In this document: positions 15,280 to 21,366 of the stretch, piece by piece
Position numbering within the stretch: position 1 is the stretch's first letter
Layout of the letters: every line of letters begins with the position of its first letter
Virus record (IMG/VR): IMGVR_UViG_3300038548_000309
Location: 1-29,014 of that record
Reading direction: 5' to 3' (one strand)
Length of the DNA: 29,014 nt
DNA from: a virus
Notes under the pieces: model-generated
Databases searched by the model: none
Told to the model about the DNA's origin: nothing
What the model saw: the letters and a program-made list of their open reading frames with translations, nothing else
Translations under genes and position numbers: made by a program

Positions 15280-15705
15280 AGTAGGACCACAACATAGAGC
15301 ACATCGGCAACTGCCAGCCTCTGATCGGAGCGGAGGGTGAGGGCACCCCCTGCGCGCTGTTTATACTTTGCTCAACGCGCCCCGCTCACCCCCCAAAGAG
15401 GAGTAATGAGGTGTTCATGATGCCACCGCCAGCCAGACAACCATTGGCCTGATGGGTATTCCACACGGTGAGAGGGAACTGAAAGTTGAGAGGCGTGAGG
15501 GCTATCTATATTTGTATATATACTTTTTATTTACACTAAGGTGTGACCCTTCTCTACCTAAGCACACCCACTAGCCCTTGGATGGATGGGTCTGCCAATG
15601 GTTGTCTGGTGGGCAGTGGTGGGCAGCCTGGACATGCGTGGCTGGGCTTGCGTACTATGCTATCTGGATGTTATATTCACACACAAGCACAACCAACGAG
15701 GGACT
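15280..15705 (+). promoter_or_regulatory. Structured intergenic region with AT-rich island
   Basis: 426 bp without a normal gene. It holds a GC-rich hairpin with GCGCG (15352) and CGCGC (15376) arms and TATACT in the loop; a strong AAAGAGGAG site followed by two tiny overlapping frames, 15406-15420 (Met-Arg-Cys-Ser) and 15417-15452 (11 residues); a perfect 16-bp inverted repeat, CCAGACAACCATTGGC at 15433-15448 and its inverse at 15594-15609; and, between the arms, a highly AT-rich stretch at 15503-15536. The promoter at 15648-15677 closes the region. Candidate roles are a second origin/unwinding site or a regulatory leader. Confidence 0.5.
15648..15677 (+). promoter_or_regulatory. Early promoter, family member 1
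   Basis: TTGCGT, 18-bp spacer, TATATT followed by CA. The TTGCGTACTA start and GTTATATTCA end recur at other early promoters of this window. 21 bp (15659-15679) are identical to 23448-23468. Expected transcript start near 15685, about 20 nt before the next ATG. Confidence 0.65.
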
Positions 15706-15882
15706 ATGTCTGACAGTTTCATTGCCAACCTTGAGCTAGGCCTGACAAAGACTAAGGTAGTGATGGAGTTCACCGAATCAGTTGCTTGGTTTGAGCTGCT
15801 ACCTGCAGACGCACGGAAGTTAGCAGCAGACCTCATAGTACACGCTGATCATCTTGACAAGGAGTGGGACCATGACACTTGA
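15706..15882 (+). CDS. Unknown early protein
   Basis: 58 residues, starting at 15706 behind a GAGGGA site and right after a promoter. An upstream in-frame ATG at 15586 would run through the promoter and is rejected. Sequence: beta-like first half (TKTKVVMEFTESVAWFELL), helical second half (ADARKLAADLIVHADHLDKEW). Overlaps the next gene by 11 bp, so the two are translationally coupled. Confidence 0.65.
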   Translation: MSDSFIANLELGLTKTKVVMEFTESVAWFELLPADARKLAADLIVHADHLDKEWDHDT

Positions 15883-16198
15883 CAACAGTAGTGAGTTCAT
15901 CTACTGCCAGACATGTGCTAACCAATGGGAGCTAGGTGATACGAGGGAGATGTTCTACTTCCAGTCTGCCTCGTTCGCATTAGGTAGCTACACCTCACCT
16001 GCCCTCATCGTGGCAGCAGCGGAGCTTATGGACTTCTGCCCTCAGTGTGATGTTGGAGTGCTGACCGACGCTTACCGCAAGCCGCATCGCGGCATACAGG
16101 AGTCACCGTTCTATGATGGTGATAGTCGCATGATCGGGGCTGATGTGGACGCAGGCGGTGACAATGAGGGTGATGCTGACGTGGTGCATCAACCGTGA
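15872..16198 (+). CDS. Zinc-ribbon-like small protein
   Basis: 108 residues, ATG at 15872 after AAGGAGTGGG inside the preceding gene. Two CxxC pairs, CQTC near the N-terminus and CPQC about 45 residues later, suggest a zinc ribbon. The C-terminal 25 residues are acidic (GADVDAGGDNEGDADVV). Target unknown; small Zn-binding proteins are frequent in early phage gene clusters. Confidence 0.65.
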   Translation: MTLDNSSEFIYCQTCANQWELGDTREMFYFQSASFALGSYTSPALIVAAAELMDFCPQCDVGVLTDAYRKPHRGIQESPFYDGDSRMIGADVDAGGDNEGDADVVHQP

Positions 16199-16398
16199 TC
16201 AAGGTACAGGTGTTCACCAACGGTGCGTATGCCTATCGCAAGGTACTACATGATGATGACCTTGACCACGCCCACCTACATGCCCTGCTTCAACAGATCC
16301 TACGCACCATAGTGCCGAAGGTTAAGTACACCATTGAGCTGAAGGAGGATAGTTGTTCACCGGATGAACGAGTTACCCATCCTCCACTTGAGACATGA
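16195..16398 (+). CDS. Unknown early protein, GTG start
   Basis: 67 residues. GTG overlaps the upstream TGA as GTGA. Beta-alpha-beta look: IKVQVFTNGAYAYRKVL, a histidine-rich helix DDLDHAHLHALLQQIL, then VKYTIELKED. The last 12 codons run through the palindrome at 16355-16369 and overlap the next gene, so the natural C-terminus is less certain. Confidence 0.6.
   Translation: MIKVQVFTNGAYAYRKVLHDDDLDHAHLHALLQQILRTIVPKVKYTIELKEDSCSPDERVTHPPLET
16355..16369 (-). promoter_or_regulatory. Dispersed palindromic operator-like site 3
   Basis: On the minus strand GTTCATCCGGTGAAC followed by AACT. It lies at the end of one gene and contains the ATG (16364) of the next, between an AAGGAGGA site and that start codon. 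As RNA it would place the start codon in a hairpin stem. Confidence 0.55.
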
Positions 16399-16675
16399 CC
16401 TCTCATACCTATACGCTATGAACATGTCTATGCGGGGCAAGCTCATGTCAAGGATGCGGCACATCTATCGCATCTTCTGCATGAGGTGCGGTAAGTATCA
16501 AGCCAACATCATAGACCCATGCAGGTGCAAGCCAATGTGGGTCTGCATGGATGAGTTCTCGGCTGAGCTGTGTCGAGAGCAGCAGTGTGTGTACTGTGTA
16601 GGCATGAGCCCACCACCCAAGCGATACCATAAGATCTTCAACGTGCAAAAGCTAAGCGATGTACACAGCACTTGA
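16364..16675 (+). CDS. Cys-rich small protein, putative zinc binder
   Basis: 103 residues from the ATG inside the palindrome; an ATG at 16418 would give 85 residues and a more compact protein. The second half contains FCMRCGKYQ, DPCRCKPMWVC and CREQQCVYC, eight to nine cysteines in pairs, the pattern of a double zinc site. No known family. The upstream SD (AAGGAGGA) is 15 bp away, long unless the palindrome folds. Confidence 0.55.
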   Translation: MNELPILHLRHDLSYLYAMNMSMRGKLMSRMRHIYRIFCMRCGKYQANIIDPCRCKPMWVCMDEFSAELCREQQCVYCVGMSPPPKRYHKIFNVQKLSDVHST

Positions 16676-16886
16676 GCATAACAGACAGTACCGCATAGGT
16701 ATCGGGAGTGAGGCACGTGTTGTCACTTACATGTACCGTGACTTCCCCGAGGATCACCCTGCTGTGTTCAACTTCATGGATCAAGAGACAGGTGAAATAG
16801 TATCCTTCATGATCGAGCAACTCACCGCTATCGAGCGGGACGGAGGCATCGAGTACATGGGTGTCACACTACCACAGGAGAAGTGA
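16659..16886 (+). CDS. Unknown early protein
   Basis: 75 residues overlapping the previous gene by 17 bp. Beta-rich: YRIGIGSEARVVTYMYRDF, then a turn FMDQETGEIVSFMIEQLTAIERD and a final strand IEYMGVTL. Reads like a small single-domain barrel or roll. No family recognised; weak ribosome site, so it probably depends on upstream translation. Confidence 0.6.
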   Translation: MYTALEHNRQYRIGIGSEARVVTYMYRDFPEDHPAVFNFMDQETGEIVSFMIEQLTAIERDGGIEYMGVTLPQEK

Positions 16887-16887
16887 G

Positions 16888-17097
16888 ATGGACGGAGCGA
16901 CGGCCGAAGGAGATGGTTCAATCAAGATCAAGGTGCAGACCATGTATAGCTTGGATCTCAAGGACATAGCCACGCCTGAGGATCTACTCAAGGTATTCCA
17001 GGCCATGGGTACTATCTTCTCGATAGTGGAGGGGTCCGAGGTGTGGAATGAGATGCATGATGCAGGCATGGGCCACCTGCTCACCATCCAGGTGTAG
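16888..17097 (+). CDS. Unknown early protein
   Basis: 69 residues, start chosen at 16888 after CAGGAGAAG, one base after the upstream stop. Contains SIKIKVQTMYSLDLKD, then an alpha segment with PEDLLKVFQAMGTIF and a C-terminal GHLLTIQV strand. Small alpha/beta protein of unknown function. Confidence 0.6.
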   Translation: MDGATAEGDGSIKIKVQTMYSLDLKDIATPEDLLKVFQAMGTIFSIVEGSEVWNEMHDAGMGHLLTIQV

Positions 17098-17098
17098 C

Positions 17099-17686
17099 AT
17101 GGGCTATCACATACGCACTGGTCTAGTTGAGGAGTTCAAGACCACACTCGAAATGATTGCCTCGACCATTGACAAGGGCGAGTCCATTCGGTTCGACTGT
17201 CCTAACCCCGAGCAGATGAACAAGCTCAAGTACCAGCTCAACCGTATCCTTCGAGCATCGAGTGTGCTCAAGACAGAGTGCAACGGTGACTTCGATGGAC
17301 TAAGGGAGATGGTGCAGGTGTGTGAGGACTGGAAGATCATGGCTATCGTGGTCAAGCCAGTGCATGGCCCACTTGATCTTCGTAGTCTCAAGCCCGCTCG
17401 AGCCAACGAGTACGACGCCATCGACAGGCTCAAGCAGTTCGAGGGTCTGATGGATCTCGTTCGCTTCACCCCAACCAGTGAGTTTGACCTGGCGGAGTGG
17501 CAGCTAGCACTCAATGAGATAGGCTTTGACTTGATGGCTAACCCTGATGAACCAGGGTGGATCGGAGATGAGTATGAAGACGGGAGCGTGGAGTATGCTG
17601 TCTCTCGGACGGCCAGTAAGAAGCCCACTGGGTTCAGTATGTTGAAGTCCTTTGAGACATCCGGGGACATGACTCCAGAGGGTTGA
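17099..17686 (+). CDS. Unknown early protein
   Basis: 195 residues from the ATG at 17099, one base after the previous stop; the longer frame from 17048 would overlap that gene. N-terminal helix-rich part (GLVEEFKTTLEMIASTIDKG, then MNKLKYQLNRILRAS), a middle MAIVVKPVHGPLDLRSLKP, an acidic region, and a basic Ser/Thr-rich tail. Largest gene of this sub-block. No family recognised. Its stop is at the -35 box of the next promoter. Confidence 0.65.
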   Translation: MGYHIRTGLVEEFKTTLEMIASTIDKGESIRFDCPNPEQMNKLKYQLNRILRASSVLKTECNGDFDGLREMVQVCEDWKIMAIVVKPVHGPLDLRSLKPARANEYDAIDRLKQFEGLMDLVRFTPTSEFDLAEWQLALNEIGFDLMANPDEPGWIGDEYEDGSVEYAVSRTASKKPTGFSMLKSFETSGDMTPEG

Positions 17687-17711
17687 CAATGGTGCCAACT
17701 AGGGTTATTAT
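17683..17711 (+). promoter_or_regulatory. Strong early promoter (near consensus)
   Basis: TTGACA, 17-bp spacer, TATTAT. The -35 box overlaps the stop of the previous gene. Transcript start about 17718, leaving a leader of about 75 nt that contains a 14-residue frame (ATG at 17712, MLQGTNMVPLTGYG) and an imperfect hairpin GGGACCA-ACA-TGGTTCC. Confidence 0.75.
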
Positions 17712-17793
17712 GATGTTACAAGGGACCAACATGGTTCCACTTACCGGGTACGGGTGACGATGAACCTGGCCCACAAACAGGAGAGTATGTATC

Positions 17794-18153
17794 GTGGCAA
17801 CCGCAACCTTCAACGTTTCCAAGCGTGGCGGGGACTCAGTCGAGGTATCCAAAGAGGTACCCGACAACCTCGAAGACCCACGTTGGGGAAACATCGTGAT
17901 GAAGCCCGAAGAGGACGTGCATGAACTCGCACTTCAGGCTCTCATCGTCAAGTGTCAGGCTGGTGCTCGCGCTCGGTTGGAACAGGGCGAGGCTGCTGTC
18001 CAGGCATACGTCGATGCGTACAAGTACGGTGCGCGCAGCGGCGGCTTCGTATCTCCCTCGCTCAGTGCGGAGGAAGCTTCGGAGCAGGCCTTCACCGAGG
18101 AACAGTTGGCCTTCCTGAGGTCGGCTGGCATGAGGGTGGAAGCCGAGGCTTAG
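17794..18153 (+). CDS. Unknown, probably highly expressed early protein
   Basis: 119 residues, GTG start 8 bp after AGGAGAG. It stands alone behind the strongest early promoter of the window, so high expression is likely. Beta-like N-terminus (ATATFNVSKRGGDSVEVSKEVP), long helix (ELALQALIVKCQAGARARLEQ), tyrosine-rich segment and a tail AFTEEQLAFLRSAG that resembles the tails of several other small proteins here. Homologous along its length to the protein at 14323-14676. No known family. Confidence 0.7.
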   Translation: MATATFNVSKRGGDSVEVSKEVPDNLEDPRWGNIVMKPEEDVHELALQALIVKCQAGARARLEQGEAAVQAYVDAYKYGARSGGFVSPSLSAEEASEQAFTEEQLAFLRSAGMRVEAEA

Positions 18154-18213
18154 CTCCCCCAGGGTGAGCGCAGTCCTGGGTATGACTGTCATCAAAACTG
18201 CCCATCCCCCCTC

Positions 18214-18228
18214 GTTCAACGCATGAAC
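18214..18228 (+). promoter_or_regulatory. Dispersed palindromic operator-like site 4
   Basis: GTTCAACGCATGAAC followed by ACCT, in the gap between the strongly promoted gene at 17794 and the next promoter, about 130 bp upstream of that promoter -35 box. Confidence 0.6.
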
Positions 18229-18355
18229 ACCTTGGATTACCGCAGATGGAGTCACTGCCCAATCAAAAGGCGGCGACACCTAGTGCACTAGTAAGTGGGC
18301 TGCTGAGAGGCTGGCCTTGCCACTGCGGGCGATCCGGGGACTTGTTCCAGACCCC

Positions 18356-18385
18356 TTGCGTACTACCCCTACTCGGGTTTATATT
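18356..18385 (+). promoter_or_regulatory. Early promoter, family member 2
   Basis: TTGCGT, 18-bp spacer, TATATT followed by CA. It shares TTGCGTACTA and TATATTCA with the promoter at 15648 while the middle of the spacer differs. Serves the operon starting at 18437. Confidence 0.65.
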
Positions 18386-18436
18386 CATATATGGGCAAAT
18401 GCGCCCGCGAACTGTTCTCTCGACTAGGAGTAGAAG

Positions 18437-18646
18437 ATGTACACGCACACTAATTTCCCCACCAAGAAGGCACTCAAAGAGGCGGTCGAATCTGGCCAAC
18501 GTGTCACCTGCTTTGAGCCAGGACTTGGTGCCCCTTGCATCGACGGTGTTGGTGACCTCGAAGGCCCCCACTATCCGAAGGCCCACTCATGGTACGCCTC
18601 ATGTGTCATTAAAGATGGCGTCATCTTGAGGGGGACAGTCAAATGA
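18437..18646 (+). CDS. Unknown early protein
   Basis: 69 residues, ATG after TAGGAG in a leader that resembles the one at 14312. N-terminal FPTKKALKEAVESGQRVTCFEPG is a helix-strand unit seen in many small phage proteins; the rest is GVGDLEGPHYPKAHSWYASC and a final GVILRGTVK strand pair. Overlaps the next gene as ATGA. Confidence 0.7.
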   Translation: MYTHTNFPTKKALKEAVESGQRVTCFEPGLGAPCIDGVGDLEGPHYPKAHSWYASCVIKDGVILRGTVK

Positions 18647-18885
18647 TCAACAGGTTCAGCACCTATACCGAAATCACTAAGCATCTTAGCGATGCCCGCA
18701 CTGGGATACTCAACTCGATGGACTGCATGGTCGGGCGAGATACCTATCCTCTCTTGGAGCCCGACGCTCACCCCTCCGACGTGTTTGTCTGCTCTGAGTT
18801 GGAACGACTCAACGGCCAGATAGATGCACTCCGCTCCTTCATGCTCAACGGGATCGAATGGGAGAGGAAGCACGAAGATGATTGA
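18643..18885 (+). CDS. Unknown early protein
   Basis: 80 residues, ATGA overlap with the gene before. Mostly helical: INRFSTYTEITKHLSDARTG, then an acidic loop, then ELERLNGQIDALRSFMLNG, an amphipathic helix. No family recognised. Confidence 0.65.
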   Translation: MINRFSTYTEITKHLSDARTGILNSMDCMVGRDTYPLLEPDAHPSDVFVCSELERLNGQIDALRSFMLNGIEWERKHEDD

Positions 18886-19069
18886 GTGCCTGCATTGTGG
18901 TCACCCTAAGGAAGATCACCCTAGGGATGGGTGTCCTCGGTGGTCACCTCATGACCCAGCTCGTCCATTCCGTACGTCGTGTGCCTCATGCAATGAGATC
19001 CTTCACAACGTGGATGGGACTAGTCAGAGTCCAATCTGTCCCCACTGCGGCGGGGTGACCTACGCATGA
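18878..19069 (+). CDS. Small double zinc-finger-like protein
   Basis: 63 residues from the ATG at 18878, overlapping the previous stop by 8 bp. Three CxxC pairs: CLHCGH, CASCN and CPHCGG, with DGCPRW between. Compatible with two Zn sites. Possibly nucleic-acid or protein binding; family unknown. Confidence 0.65.
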   Translation: MIECLHCGHPKEDHPRDGCPRWSPHDPARPFRTSCASCNEILHNVDGTSQSPICPHCGGVTYA

Positions 19070-19257
19070 TAACTCAGAAGCAGGTAGATCAGATCATCAA
19101 CGTTGGGAGGCTCTATGTCCCCGACGAGAAGCCCTTCTTCAAGGTGTTCAAGAAGTTCTATCCCGATACCTCGGTGCCTAACATGGATGAGTGGAAGGAT
19201 TGGGACTGGACTGATGAACAGAGACAATTCCTACGTGACCACGGACTAGACATATGA
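19066..19257 (+). CDS. Unknown early protein
   Basis: 63 residues, ATGA overlap. Helical N-terminus (QKQVDQIINVGRLYV), aromatic middle (FFKVFKKFYPD), then a tryptophan-rich tail DEWKDWDWTDEQRQFLRDHG. The tail matches the (F/W)(S/T).EQ..(F/L) pattern seen in neighbouring small proteins. Confidence 0.65.
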   Translation: MITQKQVDQIINVGRLYVPDEKPFFKVFKKFYPDTSVPNMDEWKDWDWTDEQRQFLRDHGLDI

Positions 19258-19406
19258 TAACCTGGGGATTTTCGTGGAGTCTGATGGGCCTAGCCTTGGT
19301 CATAGACTTCGAGCAACACGGGTTCTCCTTCTGCGTTGGACCCCTTCACTTGTTCCTTTGTCTCTCACCTAACCGGCACCCGAAGGAATACTACGACGAT
19401 GAGTAA
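19254..19406 (+). CDS. Small hydrophobic protein
   Basis: 50 residues, with ATGA coupling to the gene before and ATGAGTAA overlap with the gene after, which makes it very likely real. N-terminal ITWGFSWSLMGLALVIDF is hydrophobic and could be a membrane segment or signal anchor; a second hydrophobic stretch GPLHLFLCL follows; the tail is charged (NRHPKEYYDDE). Similar short proteins in phages often lie near the membrane. Function unknown. Confidence 0.6.
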   Translation: MITWGFSWSLMGLALVIDFEQHGFSFCVGPLHLFLCLSPNRHPKEYYDDE

Positions 19407-19593
19407 ACTGGTGCGGGTATCTGACAAGATGTTCGATGAGTTGAAAGAGAGATCGGAAGTCAATGCCCCTCTTAGCATGGGTGACTTCATCTATCAAGCG
19501 ATCATGCACATGACCCAAGAGCAACGGGACTACTTCAAGCGCACATTCTCTAAGGAACAGTGGTCGATGCTCTGCAAAGGACAGGACTTCTGA
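19399..19593 (+). CDS. Ribbon-helix-helix-like small protein
   Basis: 64 residues from the ATG at 19399. The N-terminal LVRVSDKMFDELKERSEVN, then PLSMGDFIYQAI, has the strand-helix-turn-helix order of ribbon-helix-helix DNA binders, where the short strand (RVS) reads DNA as a dimer. The C-terminal part (MTQEQRDYFKRTFSKEQWSML) is helical with two copies of an EQ motif. Could be a transcription regulator of the early genes. Moderate confidence. Confidence 0.6.
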   Translation: MSKLVRVSDKMFDELKERSEVNAPLSMGDFIYQAIMHMTQEQRDYFKRTFSKEQWSMLCKGQDF

Positions 19594-19775
19594 TGAAAGT
19601 ACTACGCAAGCGCAAGCTAAGCCAGGCTGAGGCAGACGCACTCACTCAGCCCGATCAGGAACGTGTCACCCTGTTCTCGTCCCCTGCGTTCGGGACTATG
19701 ATATGGATACGTGGCAACATCTTCATCTTCGATAGCGGGACGTGCTACCAACTGTTCACTACTGAGGAGGACTAG
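19593..19775 (+). CDS. Unknown early protein
   Basis: 60 residues from the ATG at 19593, which shares a base with the previous stop (TGATG). Basic start (KVLRKRKLSQAEADAL) followed by beta-rich VTLFSSPAFGTMIWIRGNIF and a final TCYQLFTTEED. No family recognised. Confidence 0.65.
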   Translation: MKVLRKRKLSQAEADALTQPDQERVTLFSSPAFGTMIWIRGNIFIFDSGTCYQLFTTEED

Positions 19776-19868
19776 ATGAGACGACGACACAACAACTTCG
19801 TGATGGAGTCAACAGCCCTACTACTGGTGCTGTTCTTCATGATCATCTTGATAGTGTTAGGCTCATGA
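19776..19868 (+). CDS. 30-residue single-span membrane protein
   Basis: Begins directly at the stop of the gene before, after a strong GAGGAGGA site. Sequence starts MRRRHNNFVMES and continues with about 17 hydrophobic residues (ALLLVLFFMIILIVLG). Positive residues at the N-terminus predict the N-terminus inside. Its stop overlaps the next ATG. Very small, but ribosome site, coupling and composition agree. Could modulate the host membrane or a membrane complex. Confidence 0.65.
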   Translation: MRRRHNNFVMESTALLLVLFFMIILIVLGS

Positions 19869-19984
19869 GTCTGACTCACATGCAGGTACGTACGATACTC
19901 GAGGCTATCCTTCAAGCTCAGCTTGCTCTACTGAACGACAAGCAGTTGAAGGCTTACTACGAGCGCTACCCTAAGGAGGCATAG
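19865..19984 (+). CDS. Small helical protein
   Basis: 39 residues, ATGA overlap before and TAGTG overlap after. Predicted to be one long helix (MQVRTILEAILQAQLALLND) followed by KQLKAYYERYPKEA. Unknown function; coupling on both sides supports it. Confidence 0.6.
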   Translation: MSLTHMQVRTILEAILQAQLALLNDKQLKAYYERYPKEA

Positions 19985-20229
19985 TGCACCGAAACAGCAA
20001 GACGCCCAAGCTCACGCTACAGGCTGCCGTCACGCAGCTACGTGAGGCAGGGTTCAAGCCCAACTTCAAAGCCGGTGAGTTGGTTGACTGGCGAAGGATC
20101 AAGGGGCATCACCTTCAGACGGCCAAGGTTACTGTTCACACCTCAGGTCGTACCACTATCCACCACAGGAGTACGGCAGATGGCAAGGAGAGATCTAACT
20201 CCTCTCGTCGTAAAAATACTACGGCATAG
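19984..20229 (+). CDS. Unknown basic early protein, GTG start
   Basis: 81 residues, GTG sharing a base with the previous stop, behind TAAGGAGG. Basic and without acidic clusters: LTLQAAVTQLREAGFKPNFK, then WRRIKGHHLQTAKVTVHTSG and a Ser/Arg-rich tail. Possibly nucleic-acid binding. Overlaps the next gene by 50 bp. Confidence 0.6.
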   Translation: MHRNSKTPKLTLQAAVTQLREAGFKPNFKAGELVDWRRIKGHHLQTAKVTVHTSGRTTIHHRSTADGKERSNSSRRKNTTA

Positions 20230-20554
20230 AGCAAGGGAGAGGCTCATCCCTATTAGCCCTCGTAGAATAATCAAAGTCTACAAGGAGCTACCTAAGGGGG
20301 GTGACTACAATATAAACAGGTTCGAAATCAGTATCGGGCGTAAGTATGTGTTGAAGTATCGCAACCCCTTCGACATGGCAGATCACATACTCACTGCGGT
20401 AGCTGCCTTCGACATGATAGCTGTGCATGAACAAGCCCAACGTATAGTGCGGGTTAAGTCTCAAATTATGCAGCAAGTTTCGTACTTGGAACGAGCCCTG
20501 TCTCACAGCGAGTACGCTAACTTCGTCCACTCCCTCAACCACAAAGAACAATGA
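20180..20554 (+). CDS. Unknown basic early protein
   Basis: 124 residues from ATG 20180 behind an AGGAG site; the frame is open back to 20042, inside the preceding gene. Strongly basic N-terminus (MARRDLTPLVVKILRHRARE), central beta part (INRFEISIGRKYVLKYRNP) and helical C-terminal half with VKSQIMQQVSYLERAL. No family recognised. Confidence 0.6.
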   Translation: MARRDLTPLVVKILRHRARERLIPISPRRIIKVYKELPKGGDYNINRFEISIGRKYVLKYRNPFDMADHILTAVAAFDMIAVHEQAQRIVRVKSQIMQQVSYLERALSHSEYANFVHSLNHKEQ

Positions 20555-20793
20555 CCGAGCCCACTCCTGAGCATACCATCTTCACTCCATTCAAATCGTG
20601 TAAGCACCGCACACTTCAGATCATGAGTACCAATGCTCTTGGGTGTACAGTAGGGTGTGTCTACTGTGATGAAACGTTCCATCTTGATGCCTCGGTGGTG
20701 GATGAGAAGTTCTATCACTTCACACACAACAGTCCCCGAGGGGTAGAGCATGACATGGAGCTACTCATACACTACAAGGTCATAGAAAAATAA
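20551..20793 (+). CDS. Small protein with CxxxCxxC motif
   Basis: 80 residues, ATGA overlap. CKHRTLQIMSTNALGC, then TVGCVYCDETFHLD: four cysteines and two histidines compatible with one zinc site. Acidic C-terminal half. Last gene of the operon that starts at 18437; followed by a 244-bp gap. Confidence 0.65.
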   Translation: MTEPTPEHTIFTPFKSCKHRTLQIMSTNALGCTVGCVYCDETFHLDASVVDEKFYHFTHNSPRGVEHDMELLIHYKVIEK

Positions 20794-20880
20794 CGAGGTG
20801 GGGTGGCTGCTGCTCCGCGCACAAGTATTCTACTCCTTGCTTGCCGGCCTGAACAACCGGGCAGTCATACCCACCCACTC

Positions 20881-20895
20881 GTTCAACGTGTGAAC
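20881..20895 (+). promoter_or_regulatory. Dispersed palindromic operator-like site 5
   Basis: GTTCAACGTGTGAAC followed by AACT, in the gap between two early operons, directly ahead of the tRNA-like element. Confidence 0.6.
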
Positions 20896-20910
20896 AACTG
20901 AGGGTGCCCG

Positions 20911-21013
20911 AGGGGGGCCAACGTGCGATTCTGCTGCACAGACGACGTTGGAACTTCGGGAGGCGGCTACATCCCAAAGCGATAGCCTCCGGGTTCGAGT
21001 CCCGGCCCCTCTA
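20911..21013 (+). tRNA. tRNA-like element, possibly degenerate tRNA
   Basis: A canonical T-arm (CCGGG-TTCGAGT-CCCGG, 20989-21005) is followed by a 7-nt acceptor strand CCCCTCT (21006-21012) that can pair with AGGGGGG at 20911-20917. No CCA is encoded. The interior is not a normal cloverleaf: CCAACGT (20918) pairs with ACGTTGG (20945), and GGAGGC or GGCTA can pair with GCCTCC or TAGCC near 20983; no standard anticodon arm is found. Just upstream, TGCCCGAGGGG (20905-20915) resembles the D-arm of Ser/Leu/Tyr tRNAs. It may be an unusual tRNA, a decayed one, or a tRNA 3' end used as an attachment site. Confidence 0.35.
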
Positions 21014-21037
21014 TTACACTTAGGGGAGTAATGCGCC

Positions 21038-21358
21038 ATGTGTACTAAGAAATACCTAGTCTTGAGGAAGCGAGAGATCCTTCGACTGATCCAGCAAACT
21101 GTCCACATGGCAGTGGATGGGGCAGACGATGACAACGGGGGCTGCTTCCCCGGTAAGCTAGAGGAAATGAGGTATGTAATAGCATCCCTCCACTCTCTAG
21201 CTGACCACCTTGGGGTTGTACTCGGTAGGTTAGAGAGGGTCACTGCTGCTGAGGGTGAGATCATGGCGATCCAGACTATCAGTGAACTGATCTTCAAGGT
21301 AGTCGGGCACTCACCACCTACTGAATTGTTCGAGTCCTTTGATCCCACTATGAACTAG
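21038..21358 (+). CDS. Unknown helical early protein
   Basis: 106 residues, ATG behind GGGGAG. Basic N-terminal YLVLRKREILRLIQQTVHMA, a linker with DGADDDNGG, then two helices (LEEMRYVIASLHSLADHLG, and EIMAIQTISELIFKVVG). First gene after the tRNA-like element. No integrase features. Family unknown. Confidence 0.65.
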   Translation: MCTKKYLVLRKREILRLIQQTVHMAVDGADDDNGGCFPGKLEEMRYVIASLHSLADHLGVVLGRLERVTAAEGEIMAIQTISELIFKVVGHSPPTELFESFDPTMN

Positions 21359-21366
21359 GAGGTAGT

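Larger units (their letters stand above)
18154..18436 (+). promoter_or_regulatory. Intergenic control region
   Basis: 283 bp without a supported gene. It starts with a hairpin of CCCAGG and CCTGGG arms about 10 bp after the previous stop, with no T-run. It contains the dispersed palindrome at 18214, a perfect 12-bp palindrome CTAGTGCACTAG at 18280-18291 and the promoter at 18356-18385. Confidence 0.55.

Noticed and set aside
15586-15705. N-terminal extension of the 15706 gene
   Set aside because: It would place the promoter at 15648 inside the coding sequence and lacks a ribosome site.
17783-17920. 45-codon frame starting at the ATG just before the GTG of the 17794 gene
   Set aside because: Extremely Arg-rich shadow of the real gene; the overlapping GTG frame has a homologue and sensible structure.
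18160-18185. Intrinsic terminator after the 17794 gene
   Set aside because: The CCCAGG/CCTGGG stem is present, but no T-run follows; no convincing intrinsic terminator was found anywhere in the window.
20794-21037. Complete phage attachment site with integrase
   Set aside because: Only a tRNA-like 3' end is present. No integrase or excisionase gene is visible in the window, so lysogeny is not claimed.
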